This document shows positions 23,238 through 32,081 of a stretch of DNA of 64,000 nucleotides, one piece after another. The DNA is taken from the NCBI RefSeq assembly GCF_963675815.1, contig NZ_OY776574.1, positions 2,784,001 to 2,848,000 on the forward strand, in the 5' to 3' direction. The notes below the pieces were generated by a model. It saw only the letters and a program-made list of their open reading frames with translations. It was not told the origin of the DNA and did not search any database. How positions within the stretch are numbered: the first letter of the stretch is position 1; each line of letters starts with the position of its first letter. This DNA comes from an uncultured Desulfuromusa sp. (GTDB lineage: Bacteria; Desulfobacterota; Desulfuromonadia; Desulfuromonadales; Geopsychrobacteraceae). Position numbers and translations under genes: made by a program.

Positions 23238-25925
23238 ATGGATGTTATTGCTACCCACGTCAATGCTGATTTTGATGCCCTTGGCTCCATGATCGCGGCC
23301 AAAAGGCTCTATCCTGACGCTGTTCTGGTTTTTCCTGGGGGACAGGAACGGGGGTTGCGTGATTTTCTGTTACATAGCACGCTCTACGCATATGATGTTA
23401 AACGTGTTCGCGATATAGACCTTGCTGATGTGACGAGATTGATTCTGGTCGATGTCCGCAGCACTGCGAGAATTGGAAAGTTTGCCGAAATTATTCATAA
23501 TCCCGCTCTAGAAATCCATATTTATGATCACCATCCGGCTGATGAACAGACAATTCACGGACAGTTTGAATGTATTCAGGATGTCGGGGCAACAACGACC
23601 ATCATAACGCAATTATTTATTGAACAGGGCATTATCCCAACGCCCGATGAGTCAACGATGATGATGCTCGGCTTATATGAAGATACCGGGCATTTGCTCT
23701 TTTCAGGGACCACTCCGGAAGATTTTCAGGCTGCAGCGTTCTTGCTGCAACATGGTGCCAACCTGAATATCGTAGCCGATTTTCTGGTGCGGGAAATGAC
23801 CTCAGAGCAGATCGATCTGCTCAGTGAATTATTAAAATCCTGTGAAAAGATAAATGTGAATGGTGTGGAAATTACGATTGCTTCAACAACCGTAAATGAT
23901 TATGTCGGTGACATTTCCAGCCTGGTGCATAAGCTTCAGGAGATTGAAAATCTTAACGTTTTGATTGTTGCTGTGCGGATGGAAGACCGTATTTTTATGG
24001 TTGGCCGCTCCCGTCTGCCTGAAATGCATGTTGGTGAGCTATTTCAGGAGTTTGGAGGTGGGGGCCATGCTTTTGCAGCTTCAGCCACTGTTCGGGATAT
24101 GCCGCTGGCACAATTACTTAATCGACTGGAACCATTGATCCGAAATCATGTGCGGTCACATTTTGAAGCCGGTCAGCTCATGTCAGCTCCGGTAAAAGTG
24201 CTGTCAATCGATTCTACGATAGAGGATGCCCGGGAGTTGATGACACGGTTTAATTTTAACGCCATCCCGGTCCTGGATGATGAGCAGCAAGTTGTCGGAA
24301 TAATAACCCGGCATGTGGTTGAAAAAGCGGCTCATCACAAACTATTGAAAATGATCGTCAGTGAGATGATGAACACAGATTTTCGGATGGTGCCATCGAC
24401 TGCTTCTCTGGCCGAGCTGCAACAGGGGATTATGGAGCATAACCAACGCTGCGTACCGGTTGTGGATGCAGGTATTCTGGTTGGAGTTGTTACGCGCACA
24501 GATTTACTTCGTTATATGTTGAAGGACAGGCAGCTATTTGCGGACAAATCTCAAGGGTTTCAGGAACAAAGTGGTTTGCAGTTGAAACGGAAAAATCTAC
24601 GGCGATTATTAGCAACTCAACTCCCTGAATCCGTTAGAGATGTCCTCACTCAGTTGGGGACTGTTGCCGACAGGCTTGGTTTGCAGGTTTATCTTGTTGG
24701 AGGATTTGTCCGTGATTTAATCTTGCGGCAGCAAAATCTGGATGTCGATGTTGTTGTTGAAGGTAATGGAATTTTTTTTGCTGAGGCATTTGCAAAAACA
24801 ACACAGTGCCGGGTGCGAACGCATGAAAAGTTTGGAACGGCTGTTATTGCATTTCCGGATGGATTCAAAATTGATATCGCTTCGGCGCGCCTTGAATATT
24901 ATGATAAACCTGCTGCTTTACCCCAAGTGGAGCATGCTTCTATCCGCCATGATCTTTATCGCCGCGATTTTACCATTAACGCTTTGACGATATCTTTGAA
25001 CCAGACTCATTTCGGGCAGATGCTTGATTTCTTTGGTGGTCAGCGCGATCTCAAGGATAAAGCGGTTCGGGTACTTCACAATCTCAGCTTCATTGAGGAT
25101 CCCACCCGTTTATTCCGGGCGGTTCGTTTTGAACAGCGTCTAGGTTTCAAAATCGGCAAGCAGACCGAACGATTGATGCGAAGCGCCGTGCAGCTAAGAT
25201 CGGTCAAACAGATTTCAGGACTAAGGATTCTACACGAGTTAAAGCAAATTCTTGATGAGCCGCGTGTCGTTGCAGCATTGGGGCGTCTGGATCAGTTTGA
25301 CCTGTTGAAGTTTATCGATCCCCGGTTAAGTTTCGGTCCGCATACCGCCGGACTGTTTGTTGCTGCTGAACGTGCCAGTAGTTGGTTTGATTTACTTTAT
25401 ACTGGCGAGAGTTACAGGCGCTGGTTATTGTATTTGCTTTGTCTTTTTGAAAACTTGGCAGGCAGGGGGGCCGTCAGGGTGAGTGAATGGCTCGGCTTGT
25501 CAGCAGCTGATCATGCCCTGATCAGGGACCAATTACCAAAAGCAAAAAAGTTGCTCAAGCTGATGAAACAGCGCAAAAATAAATTGTCTCAGCCCCTGAA
25601 CAGTGAAATATACTTCTGGTTTGATGGTTTGTCAGTAGAGGTCCTACTCTATCTGATGGCCTGTAGCGATCAGGAAAAGCTGCGCAGATGGATATCACTG
25701 TACATGACGGAACTGCGAAAAGAAAAAATAATATTGAATGGCGATGATCTTATCTCTCTCGGTTTTACCCCGGGGCGATATTTTCAGAACATCTTTACGG
25801 CTTTGCTGAAAGCCCGCTTGAATCATGATATCCTGACTCGTGAAGAAGAAATTCGTTTTGTCAAAGAACAGTACATCAATCTCATGGCTCAGCCTTTAGT
25901 TGACCCTCACAGACATGTCGAATAG
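23238..25925 (+). CDS. DHH/DHHA1 - CBS pair - tRNA nucleotidyltransferase fusion protein
   Basis: A large multidomain protein of 895 residues. In order: a DHH phosphoesterase domain (ATHVNADFDALGSM at the start, then YDHHPADE near 100), DHHA1 with FGGGGHAFAASATV near 280, two CBS motifs (about 310-430; MSAPVKVLSIDSTIEDARELM and MMNTDFRMVPSTASL), and a class II poly(A) polymerase/CCA-type head (LVGGFVRDLILRQQNLDVDVVVEG near 490-510, RRDFTINALTISL near 575) with its RNA-binding body. Homologs occur in Geobacter and some thermophiles, where they are taken to be A- or CCA-adding enzymes. The DHH part may act as a nuclease or phosphatase. Start ATG 23238 begins the DHH motif. Confidence 0.93.
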   Translation: MDVIATHVNADFDALGSMIAAKRLYPDAVLVFPGGQERGLRDFLLHSTLYAYDVKRVRDIDLADVTRLILVDVRSTARIGKFAEIIHNPALEIHIYDHHPADEQTIHGQFECIQDVGATTTIITQLFIEQGIIPTPDESTMMMLGLYEDTGHLLFSGTTPEDFQAAAFLLQHGANLNIVADFLVREMTSEQIDLLSELLKSCEKINVNGVEITIASTTVNDYVGDISSLVHKLQEIENLNVLIVAVRMEDRIFMVGRSRLPEMHVGELFQEFGGGGHAFAASATVRDMPLAQLLNRLEPLIRNHVRSHFEAGQLMSAPVKVLSIDSTIEDARELMTRFNFNAIPVLDDEQQVVGIITRHVVEKAAHHKLLKMIVSEMMNTDFRMVPSTASLAELQQGIMEHNQRCVPVVDAGILVGVVTRTDLLRYMLKDRQLFADKSQGFQEQSGLQLKRKNLRRLLATQLPESVRDVLTQLGTVADRLGLQVYLVGGFVRDLILRQQNLDVDVVVEGNGIFFAEAFAKTTQCRVRTHEKFGTAVIAFPDGFKIDIASARLEYYDKPAALPQVEHASIRHDLYRRDFTINALTISLNQTHFGQMLDFFGGQRDLKDKAVRVLHNLSFIEDPTRLFRAVRFEQRLGFKIGKQTERLMRSAVQLRSVKQISGLRILHELKQILDEPRVVAALGRLDQFDLLKFIDPRLSFGPHTAGLFVAAERASSWFDLLYTGESYRRWLLYLLCLFENLAGRGAVRVSEWLGLSAADHALIRDQLPKAKKLLKLMKQRKNKLSQPLNSEIYFWFDGLSVEVLLYLMACSDQEKLRRWISLYMTELRKEKIILNGDDLISLGFTPGRYFQNIFTALLKARLNHDILTREEEIRFVKEQYINLMAQPLVDPHRHVE

Positions 25926-26028
25926 GATACCGACATCAGTTGATGCCTTAATTTTGTATTAACAGGAGCTGTTGAGATACTTTTTCGATCTCAAGATGTC
26001 CCGACCTTATGTTGGAAACTCACACACA

Positions 26029-26715
26029 ATGGAAACAATAATTTCCAAAATTGCAATCATGCTGGTTCCTGCCTTATTGGCAATTATTCTGCACGAGGTT
26101 GCACATGGCTACATTGCAGAAAAATTTGGCGATCCGACAGCTCGTTTGTTGGGGCGTTTGACTATAAATCCTTTTAAACATCTGGATCCTGTCGGTACTA
26201 TCGCCATTTTCGTTTTTGGGTTTGGGTGGGCGCGTCCTGTTCCCGTGAACCCCGGAAATTTTCGCAGACCACGCCGGGATATGATTTGGGTTGCTTTAGC
26301 CGGTCCGACAACCAATTTATTATTGGCCATTATTTCTGCTTTCTTGCTGCGGGGGCTGGGAGCCCTTGACCAGAGCTCATTTGGCAGTTCCTCAACCTTC
26401 TCGCAGTTTGTAGCTCCGGTCAAAATGATGGCAGGGTTCAGTCTTTATATTAATGTTCTCCTGGGGATATTTAACCTTCTTCCGATACCACCTTTGGATG
26501 GAGGAAGAATTCTCACGGGAATTCTTCCTGAACGATATGCGGTATTGATCAGCAAGTTAGAACCGTTTGGTTTCGTGCTGATTCTATTTTTAGTTTTTTT
26601 TACAGACATTTGGTCTCTTATGCTTCAGCCTGTTATTACCACCTTTGTTCTGTTTATGGCCGGCGATGAAGCCCGTCTGGTAGAGCAGGCCATGCATTTT
26701 TTGTTCGGTCGTTGA
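26029..26715 (+). CDS. Site-2-protease-like M50 zinc metalloprotease
   Basis: Small integral-membrane protease of the M50 class. HEVAH (zinc and catalytic Glu) lies in the first membrane helix and PIPPLDGGRIL provides the third zinc ligand in a later one; NPFKHLDPVGT is typical of this rhomboid-sized subgroup. ATG 26029 (METIISK) fits the family start and gives 228 residues; an earlier TTG at 25972 has AGGAG just ahead and would add 19 residues. The gene precedes scpAB by 6 bp. Substrate unknown. Confidence 0.9.
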   Translation: METIISKIAIMLVPALLAIILHEVAHGYIAEKFGDPTARLLGRLTINPFKHLDPVGTIAIFVFGFGWARPVPVNPGNFRRPRRDMIWVALAGPTTNLLLAIISAFLLRGLGALDQSSFGSSSTFSQFVAPVKMMAGFSLYINVLLGIFNLLPIPPLDGGRILTGILPERYAVLISKLEPFGFVLILFLVFFTDIWSLMLQPVITTFVLFMAGDEARLVEQAMHFLFGR

Positions 26716-26721
26716 TTTCTA

Positions 26722-27486
26722 ATGGCTATTCAAATCCATCTTGAAAACTTTTCCGGTCCACTCGATCTTTTGCTTCACCTGATCAAAAGTCATGAAATGG
26801 ATATTTATGATATCCGCATTGTTGAAATCACAGAACAATATTTGTCAGTCATAGAACAGATGCAACATCTTGATCTGGATATCGCCGGGGAGTTTTTACT
26901 GATGGCGGCATCCTTGATTCATATAAAATCAAAAATGTTGTTACCTGTAAGCGAAGAAATTGGGGAAGAGGAAGAGGATCCTCGCGCTGAGCTGGTAAAA
27001 AGACTTTTAGAATATCAACGCTATAAAGACGCAGCAGAAATTTTCCAGAATTTACCGCAATTAGATCGGGATATTTTTACGGGGCAATTTCAATCCTCTG
27101 ATTTGCTTGCGGGTGGCAGTGAAGAACCTGAAGTCATAGCTGGTCTTTATCAGCTGGCAGATGCTTTTTATCAATTGCTAAAAGAGAAACCACCTGAAAT
27201 TTTTCATGAAGTTATTCATGAATCGCTTTCCGTTGCCGATTATATTGATCATATTGCAGAGAAACTACAGGAGAAAAAGCGGCTTAATTTTAGGGATATT
27301 TTTTCTAAAAACTCTTCTCGAAGTGAATTGATAGTTTCCTTCATTGCAGCTCTTGAGATGGTAAAGATGCATGTTGTGAATATTGAGCAAGTAGATGATT
27401 TCAGTGAAATTTGGCTGGTATTGGCAGTTTCTTCTGATCATCTCTCAAAGTTAACTCTGCAAAAGGAATTGCTTGGTTATGGATGA
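26722..27486 (+). CDS. scpA: Segregation and condensation protein A (kleisin)
   Basis: Kleisin subunit that bridges SMC heads in chromosome condensation. The N-terminal signature FSGPLDLLLHLIKSHEMDIYDI is followed by EFLLMAASLIHIKSKMLLP, an acidic linker and a C-terminal winged helix with VVSFIAALEMVKMH-type sequence. It is 254 residues. It overlaps scpB by 8 bp; smc is not in this window. Confidence 0.96.
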   Translation: MAIQIHLENFSGPLDLLLHLIKSHEMDIYDIRIVEITEQYLSVIEQMQHLDLDIAGEFLLMAASLIHIKSKMLLPVSEEIGEEEEDPRAELVKRLLEYQRYKDAAEIFQNLPQLDRDIFTGQFQSSDLLAGGSEEPEVIAGLYQLADAFYQLLKEKPPEIFHEVIHESLSVADYIDHIAEKLQEKKRLNFRDIFSKNSSRSELIVSFIAALEMVKMHVVNIEQVDDFSEIWLVLAVSSDHLSKLTLQKELLGYG

Positions 27487-28039
27487 TTTGAAACGACTTG
27501 TTGAAGCTTTTATTTTTGCTGCAGACAGTCCTTTGTCGCTGGACCGGTTGAGTACTTTTCTAGAACAGCCAAAAGCGACTTTAAGACCGATTGTTTTGGA
27601 ACTACAACAAGAATATGGTTCCGAAAAGCATGGTTTTTTTCTCGCAGAAGTTGCGGGAGGCTATCAATTCAGAACCTCTGAAGAGTTTGCTCCATCACTG
27701 AGAAAATTAAACAGGACACGTGCTCCCCGTTTTTCCCGAGCAGCACTTGAAACATTAGCGATTGTGGCTTACCGTCAGCCGGCAACACGTGCTGAAATCG
27801 AGTATTTACGTGGAGTCGATTCCGGGGGCGTGATGAAGACCCTTCTGGATAAAAGTTTGTTGCGTATTCTTGGTAAGAAAGATATCCCGGGACGGCCTTT
27901 GATGTATGGAACCAGTCGCCAGTTTCTTGAACTCTTTGGTCTGCGTGATTTAAATGATCTCCCCACCCTTAAAGAATTTGCCGCCTTAGCCCCGGAACTC
28001 GAAGAGGCATATCCCTTAAACCCTGACCAGGTAGATTGA
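27479..28039 (+). CDS. scpB: Segregation and condensation protein B
   Basis: Winged-helix partner of ScpA. It contains LKRLVEAFIFAADSPLS at the N terminus, VAGGYQFRTSEEFAP, and RFSRAALETLAIVAYRQPATRAEIEYLRGVDS, the ScpB hallmark, with LEL FGLRDLNDLP near the end. ATG 27479 has AAGGAA 11 nt upstream; a TTG at 27473 is the alternative start. It is translationally coupled to scpA. Confidence 0.95.
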   Translation: MDDLKRLVEAFIFAADSPLSLDRLSTFLEQPKATLRPIVLELQQEYGSEKHGFFLAEVAGGYQFRTSEEFAPSLRKLNRTRAPRFSRAALETLAIVAYRQPATRAEIEYLRGVDSGGVMKTLLDKSLLRILGKKDIPGRPLMYGTSRQFLELFGLRDLNDLPTLKEFAALAPELEEAYPLNPDQVD

Positions 28040-28043
28040 TCCT

Positions 28044-28757
28044 ATGGCTGAAAGATTGCAAAAATTGATTGCGCAAGCAGGTCTGGCTTCCCGCCGCCAG
28101 GCGGAGAAGTGGATTGAGGAAGGAAAAGTTATTGTCAACGGTTGTCCGGCTAAGCTTGGAGACCGGGCTGACTTGAGCCTTGATAAAGTTCAGGTGGAAG
28201 GGCAAGAGCTGGGCAAGGCGCAAGAAAAAATAACCGTGTTGCTGAATAAGCCGCGTGGCTATGTGTCAACATTGAAGGATCCCGAAGGAAGGCGACTGGT
28301 GACAGACTTGCTCAATGATATACCACAGCGTCTTTTTCCTGTCGGCCGACTTGATTACAACACGGAAGGGTTGCTGCTTCTTACAAATGATGGAGATCTT
28401 GCGTATCGCATTAGTCATCCGCGTCACAACGTAGAAAAGACCTATCTGGTCAAAGTGCGTGGAACCTTGACTGCAAAAATGGTGAAGCAGCTTGAGCATG
28501 GTGTTATTCTGGAAGATGGCATGACGGCACCGGCGAAGGTTAACAATATTCGAACAACCGGTTCCGGGTGCTGGTTTGAAATCATCATTCATGAGGGTAA
28601 AAATCGCCAGGTACGCCGGATGTGCGAAGTGCTGGGATTAACAGTTGTCAGGCTTAAGAGAATCCAACTTGATTTTCTTGATCTGAAGGGTGTTCCGACT
28701 GGCCGATATCGTCTTTTATCTGTGGCTGAAATGAGAAGGTTGGAAAAAATTAAATAA
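28044..28757 (+). CDS. rluB: 23S rRNA pseudouridine synthase, RluB/RsuA family
   Basis: Modifies uridine in rRNA. N-terminal S4 domain (AERLQKLIAQAGLASRRQAEKWIEEG), then the catalytic segment FPVGRLDYNTEGLLLLTNDG with the nucleophilic Asp, and EGKNRQVRRMCEVLG. It is 237 residues, starting 4 bp after the scpB stop, the common scpAB-rluB order. The S4 plus GRLDxxTEGL combination supports RluB; RluE/F are alternatives. Confidence 0.93.
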   Translation: MAERLQKLIAQAGLASRRQAEKWIEEGKVIVNGCPAKLGDRADLSLDKVQVEGQELGKAQEKITVLLNKPRGYVSTLKDPEGRRLVTDLLNDIPQRLFPVGRLDYNTEGLLLLTNDGDLAYRISHPRHNVEKTYLVKVRGTLTAKMVKQLEHGVILEDGMTAPAKVNNIRTTGSGCWFEIIIHEGKNRQVRRMCEVLGLTVVRLKRIQLDFLDLKGVPTGRYRLLSVAEMRRLEKIK

Positions 28758-28855
28758 ATTAATATTCATTATTGTTCTTTGTTTTTGAAGTGTGCTATCC
28801 TGTCTTGAGATGTTTCTAATAAACTTATGGTATGTTCATAAGTCAGTGTCCTGAC

Positions 28856-28885
28856 TTGACACTTAATAAAAATTTCGCGTATCTT
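28856..28885 (+). promoter_or_regulatory. Probable promoter for the TPR-ATPase pair
   Basis: TTGACA (28856-28861) is a full -35 match; 18 bp later TATCTT (28880-28885) matches -10 at 4/6. The 174-bp gap after rluB otherwise shows only AT-rich sequence without a clear hairpin. Confidence 0.5.
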
Positions 28886-28931
28886 TCAACCCTTAATTCT
28901 GGGTAAATCTGTCAGCTTCAGGGGGTTTTTT

Positions 28932-31061
28932 TTGGCAACGAATAAAGATAAATTGCTTGAGTCGGCACAGAAAAGCTTAAAGAAAAAGCAAATAGCTAAA
29001 GCAATTAAAGACTACGCTAAAATTGTTGAGCTGGATCCTGCTGATGTCCGTTCACGGCAAAAACTTGCCGAATTGTATGTGCGTACCAACAAAAATACGG
29101 AAGCCTATGAGCAATATGAATCGATTGCCAAATATTTCTCCAGCAATGGTTTTTATCTGAAAGCCATCGCCATTTATAAGCAGATGCAACGGCTTGATCC
29201 CAGTCAGGTTGCTTTGTTTAACCGCTTGGCTGAACTCAATGAAAAACAGGGTTTACTGGGTAATGCTATGACCGAATATCGCAATCTGGTCGACTATTAT
29301 GGTCGGAACGGCATGATTGCAGATGAAATTAAAACCCTGGAAAAGATGCGTGACCTCGATCTGAACAACCTGAATGTTCGGGTTAAGCTTGCTGAAGTTT
29401 ATGCGAATAATGAGCGGAAAGACGAGGGCTATTCAGAGCTTGATTCAGTGCTTGAAATCTTGAGTGAAAAAGGGGACTTCGACAAGATTCTCAAACTTTA
29501 CAAGATGTTTCTTCCGCTTTACCCGAACAATAATAAACTCCAGATGGGTTTGGCTCTTGCCTTTTATGAGAAAAGAGATTACGCCCGGGGCGTACATATT
29601 CTTGAGAACCTGTTAAAAGGTAAACCTGCTGATCCTGATCTGCTCCGGTTGCTTGGTCGAGGTTATTCTGACCTCAAGGAATGGGCAAAATCCTGTGAGA
29701 TTTATCAAAAGCTCTTGAGTATGGATCCTACGGATCTTGATATCAGGGAATCATTGATCAAGTGTGAAATTGATGGAAGGCACTATGATTTTGCTCTCGC
29801 TGAACTGGAGGAATGGAAAGATACTTTTTTCAAAGCAGACCGTTTGGATCGTTTGAAAGAATTCTATGAAATTTTAAAGGAAGAGCTTGCAGATAACAGA
29901 GTCGTCTTACAAACTCTGGATTCAATTTATGAATTGACAGGAGAGGGAGATAAACTTTTAGACATCATATCTGAGCAAGAGGAAGAACCGGAAGAGATGA
30001 TTCTCGACGAAACCCTCTCGGATTCTTTGCTCGGTTCTGCTGAAGAAGATATTTCTGTTTCAGATCATGATCTTGATCTTGTTGATGAAGACCCTGATCT
30101 GACATTTGATATTGTTGAGGATGAAACAGTTGACCTGCAGCTGGAATCTTCTTTGGATGGTGGTTTTTCCGGCGAGGTTGCTGATGCTGATGCCGTTATA
30201 GAACTGAATATTGATGATAGCATGAGCCCAGCCCCTTCTATTGGTGAGGACCTGGACTTTTCATTTGATATGGAAGAAGACCCTTCTGAAGAACTGGCTC
30301 CAGCCGTTGAGCATAATCTCCAGGCAGATTTGGAAGAAGCAGAGTTTTATGTTCAACAGGGGCTGTACCTGGAGGCAGAAAAGTTGTGCCAGGCCATTTT
30401 AGCCTATGAACCTGATTCTGCAGAATGTCGTCAGAAGCTTGAAGAGATTGAAGGTCTTCTTCATCGTGAGCAAGAGCAGCCGGAAGAAGATATTGCCACA
30501 GCCTCTTCAAATCCCTTGGACAAGAGTTTTTCCGAAGTTGATTTTACTTCTGGGCTGGATACTCTCATCCCGGATAAAGCCACTGAGAAAAAGATTTTCA
30601 AAACGGATGTTGATGAGCAGATTGCCGCTGATGATCTTGAGTCTCATTATAACCTCGGGATTGCTTACCGGGAAATGGGTTTGTTGGATGATGCTATCAG
30701 TGAATTTGAAAAAGCGGAAATTGAGCCGGCACGTTATGTTGATTGTCAGACTTTGAAAGGACTCAGCTTCTCTGATAAGGGGGACTATGAAAATGCAGAG
30801 CTTATGTTTCAACAAGCTCTTGACTCTGCCCATTTAGAAGATATGCAGAGACTCAACCTTGGTTATGAACTAGGTTTGCTGTATGAACGGGCTGAACGTT
30901 CAAGTGATGCTTTGGTCAGCTACCAGAATGTTTTTTCTCAGGACAGTAACTATAGGGATGTCAGAGACAAAATTGTAATATTGAAAAATACTCTTGGGAT
31001 TGCTGAAGATGACCCCGACAATGTAGTGGACGGAAACAAGGAACGGATCTCTTTTCTTTAA
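28932..31061 (+). CDS. Large TPR protein with acidic linker
   Basis: A soluble-looking 709-residue protein starting at TTG 28932 (MATNKDKLLESAQKSL) behind CAGGGGG. TPR motifs fill residues about 10-300 (AIKDYAKIVELDPADVRSRQKLAELY, AIAIYKQMQRLDPSQVALFNRLAEL, and more). A strongly acidic, low-complexity region rich in D/E/S covers about 345-470, and a second TPR block runs from about 470 to 690 (DLEEAEFYVQQGLYLEAEKLC; ESHYNLGIAYREMGLLDDAI). No signal peptide. It forms a two-gene unit with the ExeA-like ATPase 28 bp downstream, which points to a scaffold for that ATPase. Function unknown. Confidence 0.88.
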   Translation: MATNKDKLLESAQKSLKKKQIAKAIKDYAKIVELDPADVRSRQKLAELYVRTNKNTEAYEQYESIAKYFSSNGFYLKAIAIYKQMQRLDPSQVALFNRLAELNEKQGLLGNAMTEYRNLVDYYGRNGMIADEIKTLEKMRDLDLNNLNVRVKLAEVYANNERKDEGYSELDSVLEILSEKGDFDKILKLYKMFLPLYPNNNKLQMGLALAFYEKRDYARGVHILENLLKGKPADPDLLRLLGRGYSDLKEWAKSCEIYQKLLSMDPTDLDIRESLIKCEIDGRHYDFALAELEEWKDTFFKADRLDRLKEFYEILKEELADNRVVLQTLDSIYELTGEGDKLLDIISEQEEEPEEMILDETLSDSLLGSAEEDISVSDHDLDLVDEDPDLTFDIVEDETVDLQLESSLDGGFSGEVADADAVIELNIDDSMSPAPSIGEDLDFSFDMEEDPSEELAPAVEHNLQADLEEAEFYVQQGLYLEAEKLCQAILAYEPDSAECRQKLEEIEGLLHREQEQPEEDIATASSNPLDKSFSEVDFTSGLDTLIPDKATEKKIFKTDVDEQIAADDLESHYNLGIAYREMGLLDDAISEFEKAEIEPARYVDCQTLKGLSFSDKGDYENAELMFQQALDSAHLEDMQRLNLGYELGLLYERAERSSDALVSYQNVFSQDSNYRDVRDKIVILKNTLGIAEDDPDNVVDGNKERISFL

Positions 31062-31089
31062 CGACCCTTTCATTTAATCTGGAGCGCTT

Positions 31090-31998
31090 ATGGGATATAC
31101 TGACCATTTTAATTTTGATCGTGAGCCATTTTCAAATGCGCCCAATGAAAAATTTTATTTCGACAGTGAACAGCATAATCAGGCTTTGCTCAGGCTAAAA
31201 TATTCTGTCGATACGGATAAGGGGCTAGCTGTTCTTGTCGGTGGCGTTGGAACTGGGAAAACAACATTAGCCCGACGTATGCTGGACAACCTCCCTTACA
31301 ATAAATATGAATCATCTCTGCTGGTTATGATTCACTCGGCCATTACACCTGAGTGGATTATGTCACGCATCTGTACGCAATTGGGGGTGAAAAATCCTGA
31401 TATCAGTCCGCTGAAGATGTTGAAACAACTGTATGAGCGACTTCTTGAAATTGAAAAAGAGGGGCGTAAAGCAGTCGTGTTGATAGATGAAGCACAGATG
31501 TTGCAGACTCGGGAGCTGATGGAAGAGTTTCGTGGCCTCTTGAATCTGGAAATACCTGATAAAAAATTGCTCAATATTATTTTCTTCGGATTGCCTGAAC
31601 TTGATAATGTGATGAAGCTGGATGCACCGTTAGCTCAGCGAGTTGCGTTTAAATATACCTTAAAGCCTCTTTCTACCCAGGCAACCCTGGAATATATTAA
31701 TCATCGACTCCAAGTCGCCCGGTGTGAAACATCACCTTTTCTGGAAGAGGCTTTAATGCTGGTGCATAAGTTCTCGGGCGGTGTTCCCAGACTGATTAAT
31801 ACGATTTGTGACAATGCATTATTTGAGGCTTATTTACGACACTCTACAGAAGTGACACCTGAAATTGTGAACAATGTTGCTGAAGATCTTGGTCTGGTTA
31901 CCGTCGGCTTAACTTTGGTGTCAGAAGACGTTCAGCAGGAAGAAAGCGACGAGTTGGATGATATTGAAGTCATTTTTGAGGGTCTGGAAGAAAAATAA
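31090..31998 (+). CDS. ExeA/GspA-like AAA ATPase
   Basis: A 302-residue AAA ATPase of the ExeA/GspA group. It opens YTDHFNFDREPFSNAPNEKFYF, a pattern typical of this family, then Walker A GGVGTGKTTLARR (about 53-65), Walker B AVVLIDEAQML, and sensor-type FSGGVPRLINTICDNALFEA. ExeA normally carries a membrane helix and a peptidoglycan-binding domain to build secretins; here the protein stops after the ATPase plus a short acidic tail (ESDELDDIEVIFEG), so it is likely cytoplasmic. Paired with the upstream TPR protein and closed by a terminator. Confidence 0.9.
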   Translation: MGYTDHFNFDREPFSNAPNEKFYFDSEQHNQALLRLKYSVDTDKGLAVLVGGVGTGKTTLARRMLDNLPYNKYESSLLVMIHSAITPEWIMSRICTQLGVKNPDISPLKMLKQLYERLLEIEKEGRKAVVLIDEAQMLQTRELMEEFRGLLNLEIPDKKLLNIIFFGLPELDNVMKLDAPLAQRVAFKYTLKPLSTQATLEYINHRLQVARCETSPFLEEALMLVHKFSGGVPRLINTICDNALFEAYLRHSTEVTPEIVNNVAEDLGLVTVGLTLVSEDVQQEESDELDDIEVIFEGLEEK

Positions 31999-32025
31999 TT
32001 CAAGAATGATAAAGGTTAATTTTTT

Positions 32026-32065
32026 AGATAGCGGTCGGGAATTATCCCGGGCGCTATCTTTTTTT
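32026..32065 (+). terminator. Terminator after the ExeA-like gene
   Basis: AGATAGCG / CGCTATCT outer stem with an inner CGGGA-ATTA-TCCCG stem and a seven-T tail (32059-32065). It ends 16 nt before the mutL ATG at 32082. Confidence 0.88.
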
Positions 32066-32081
32066 GAGTCGAAAAGTCATA

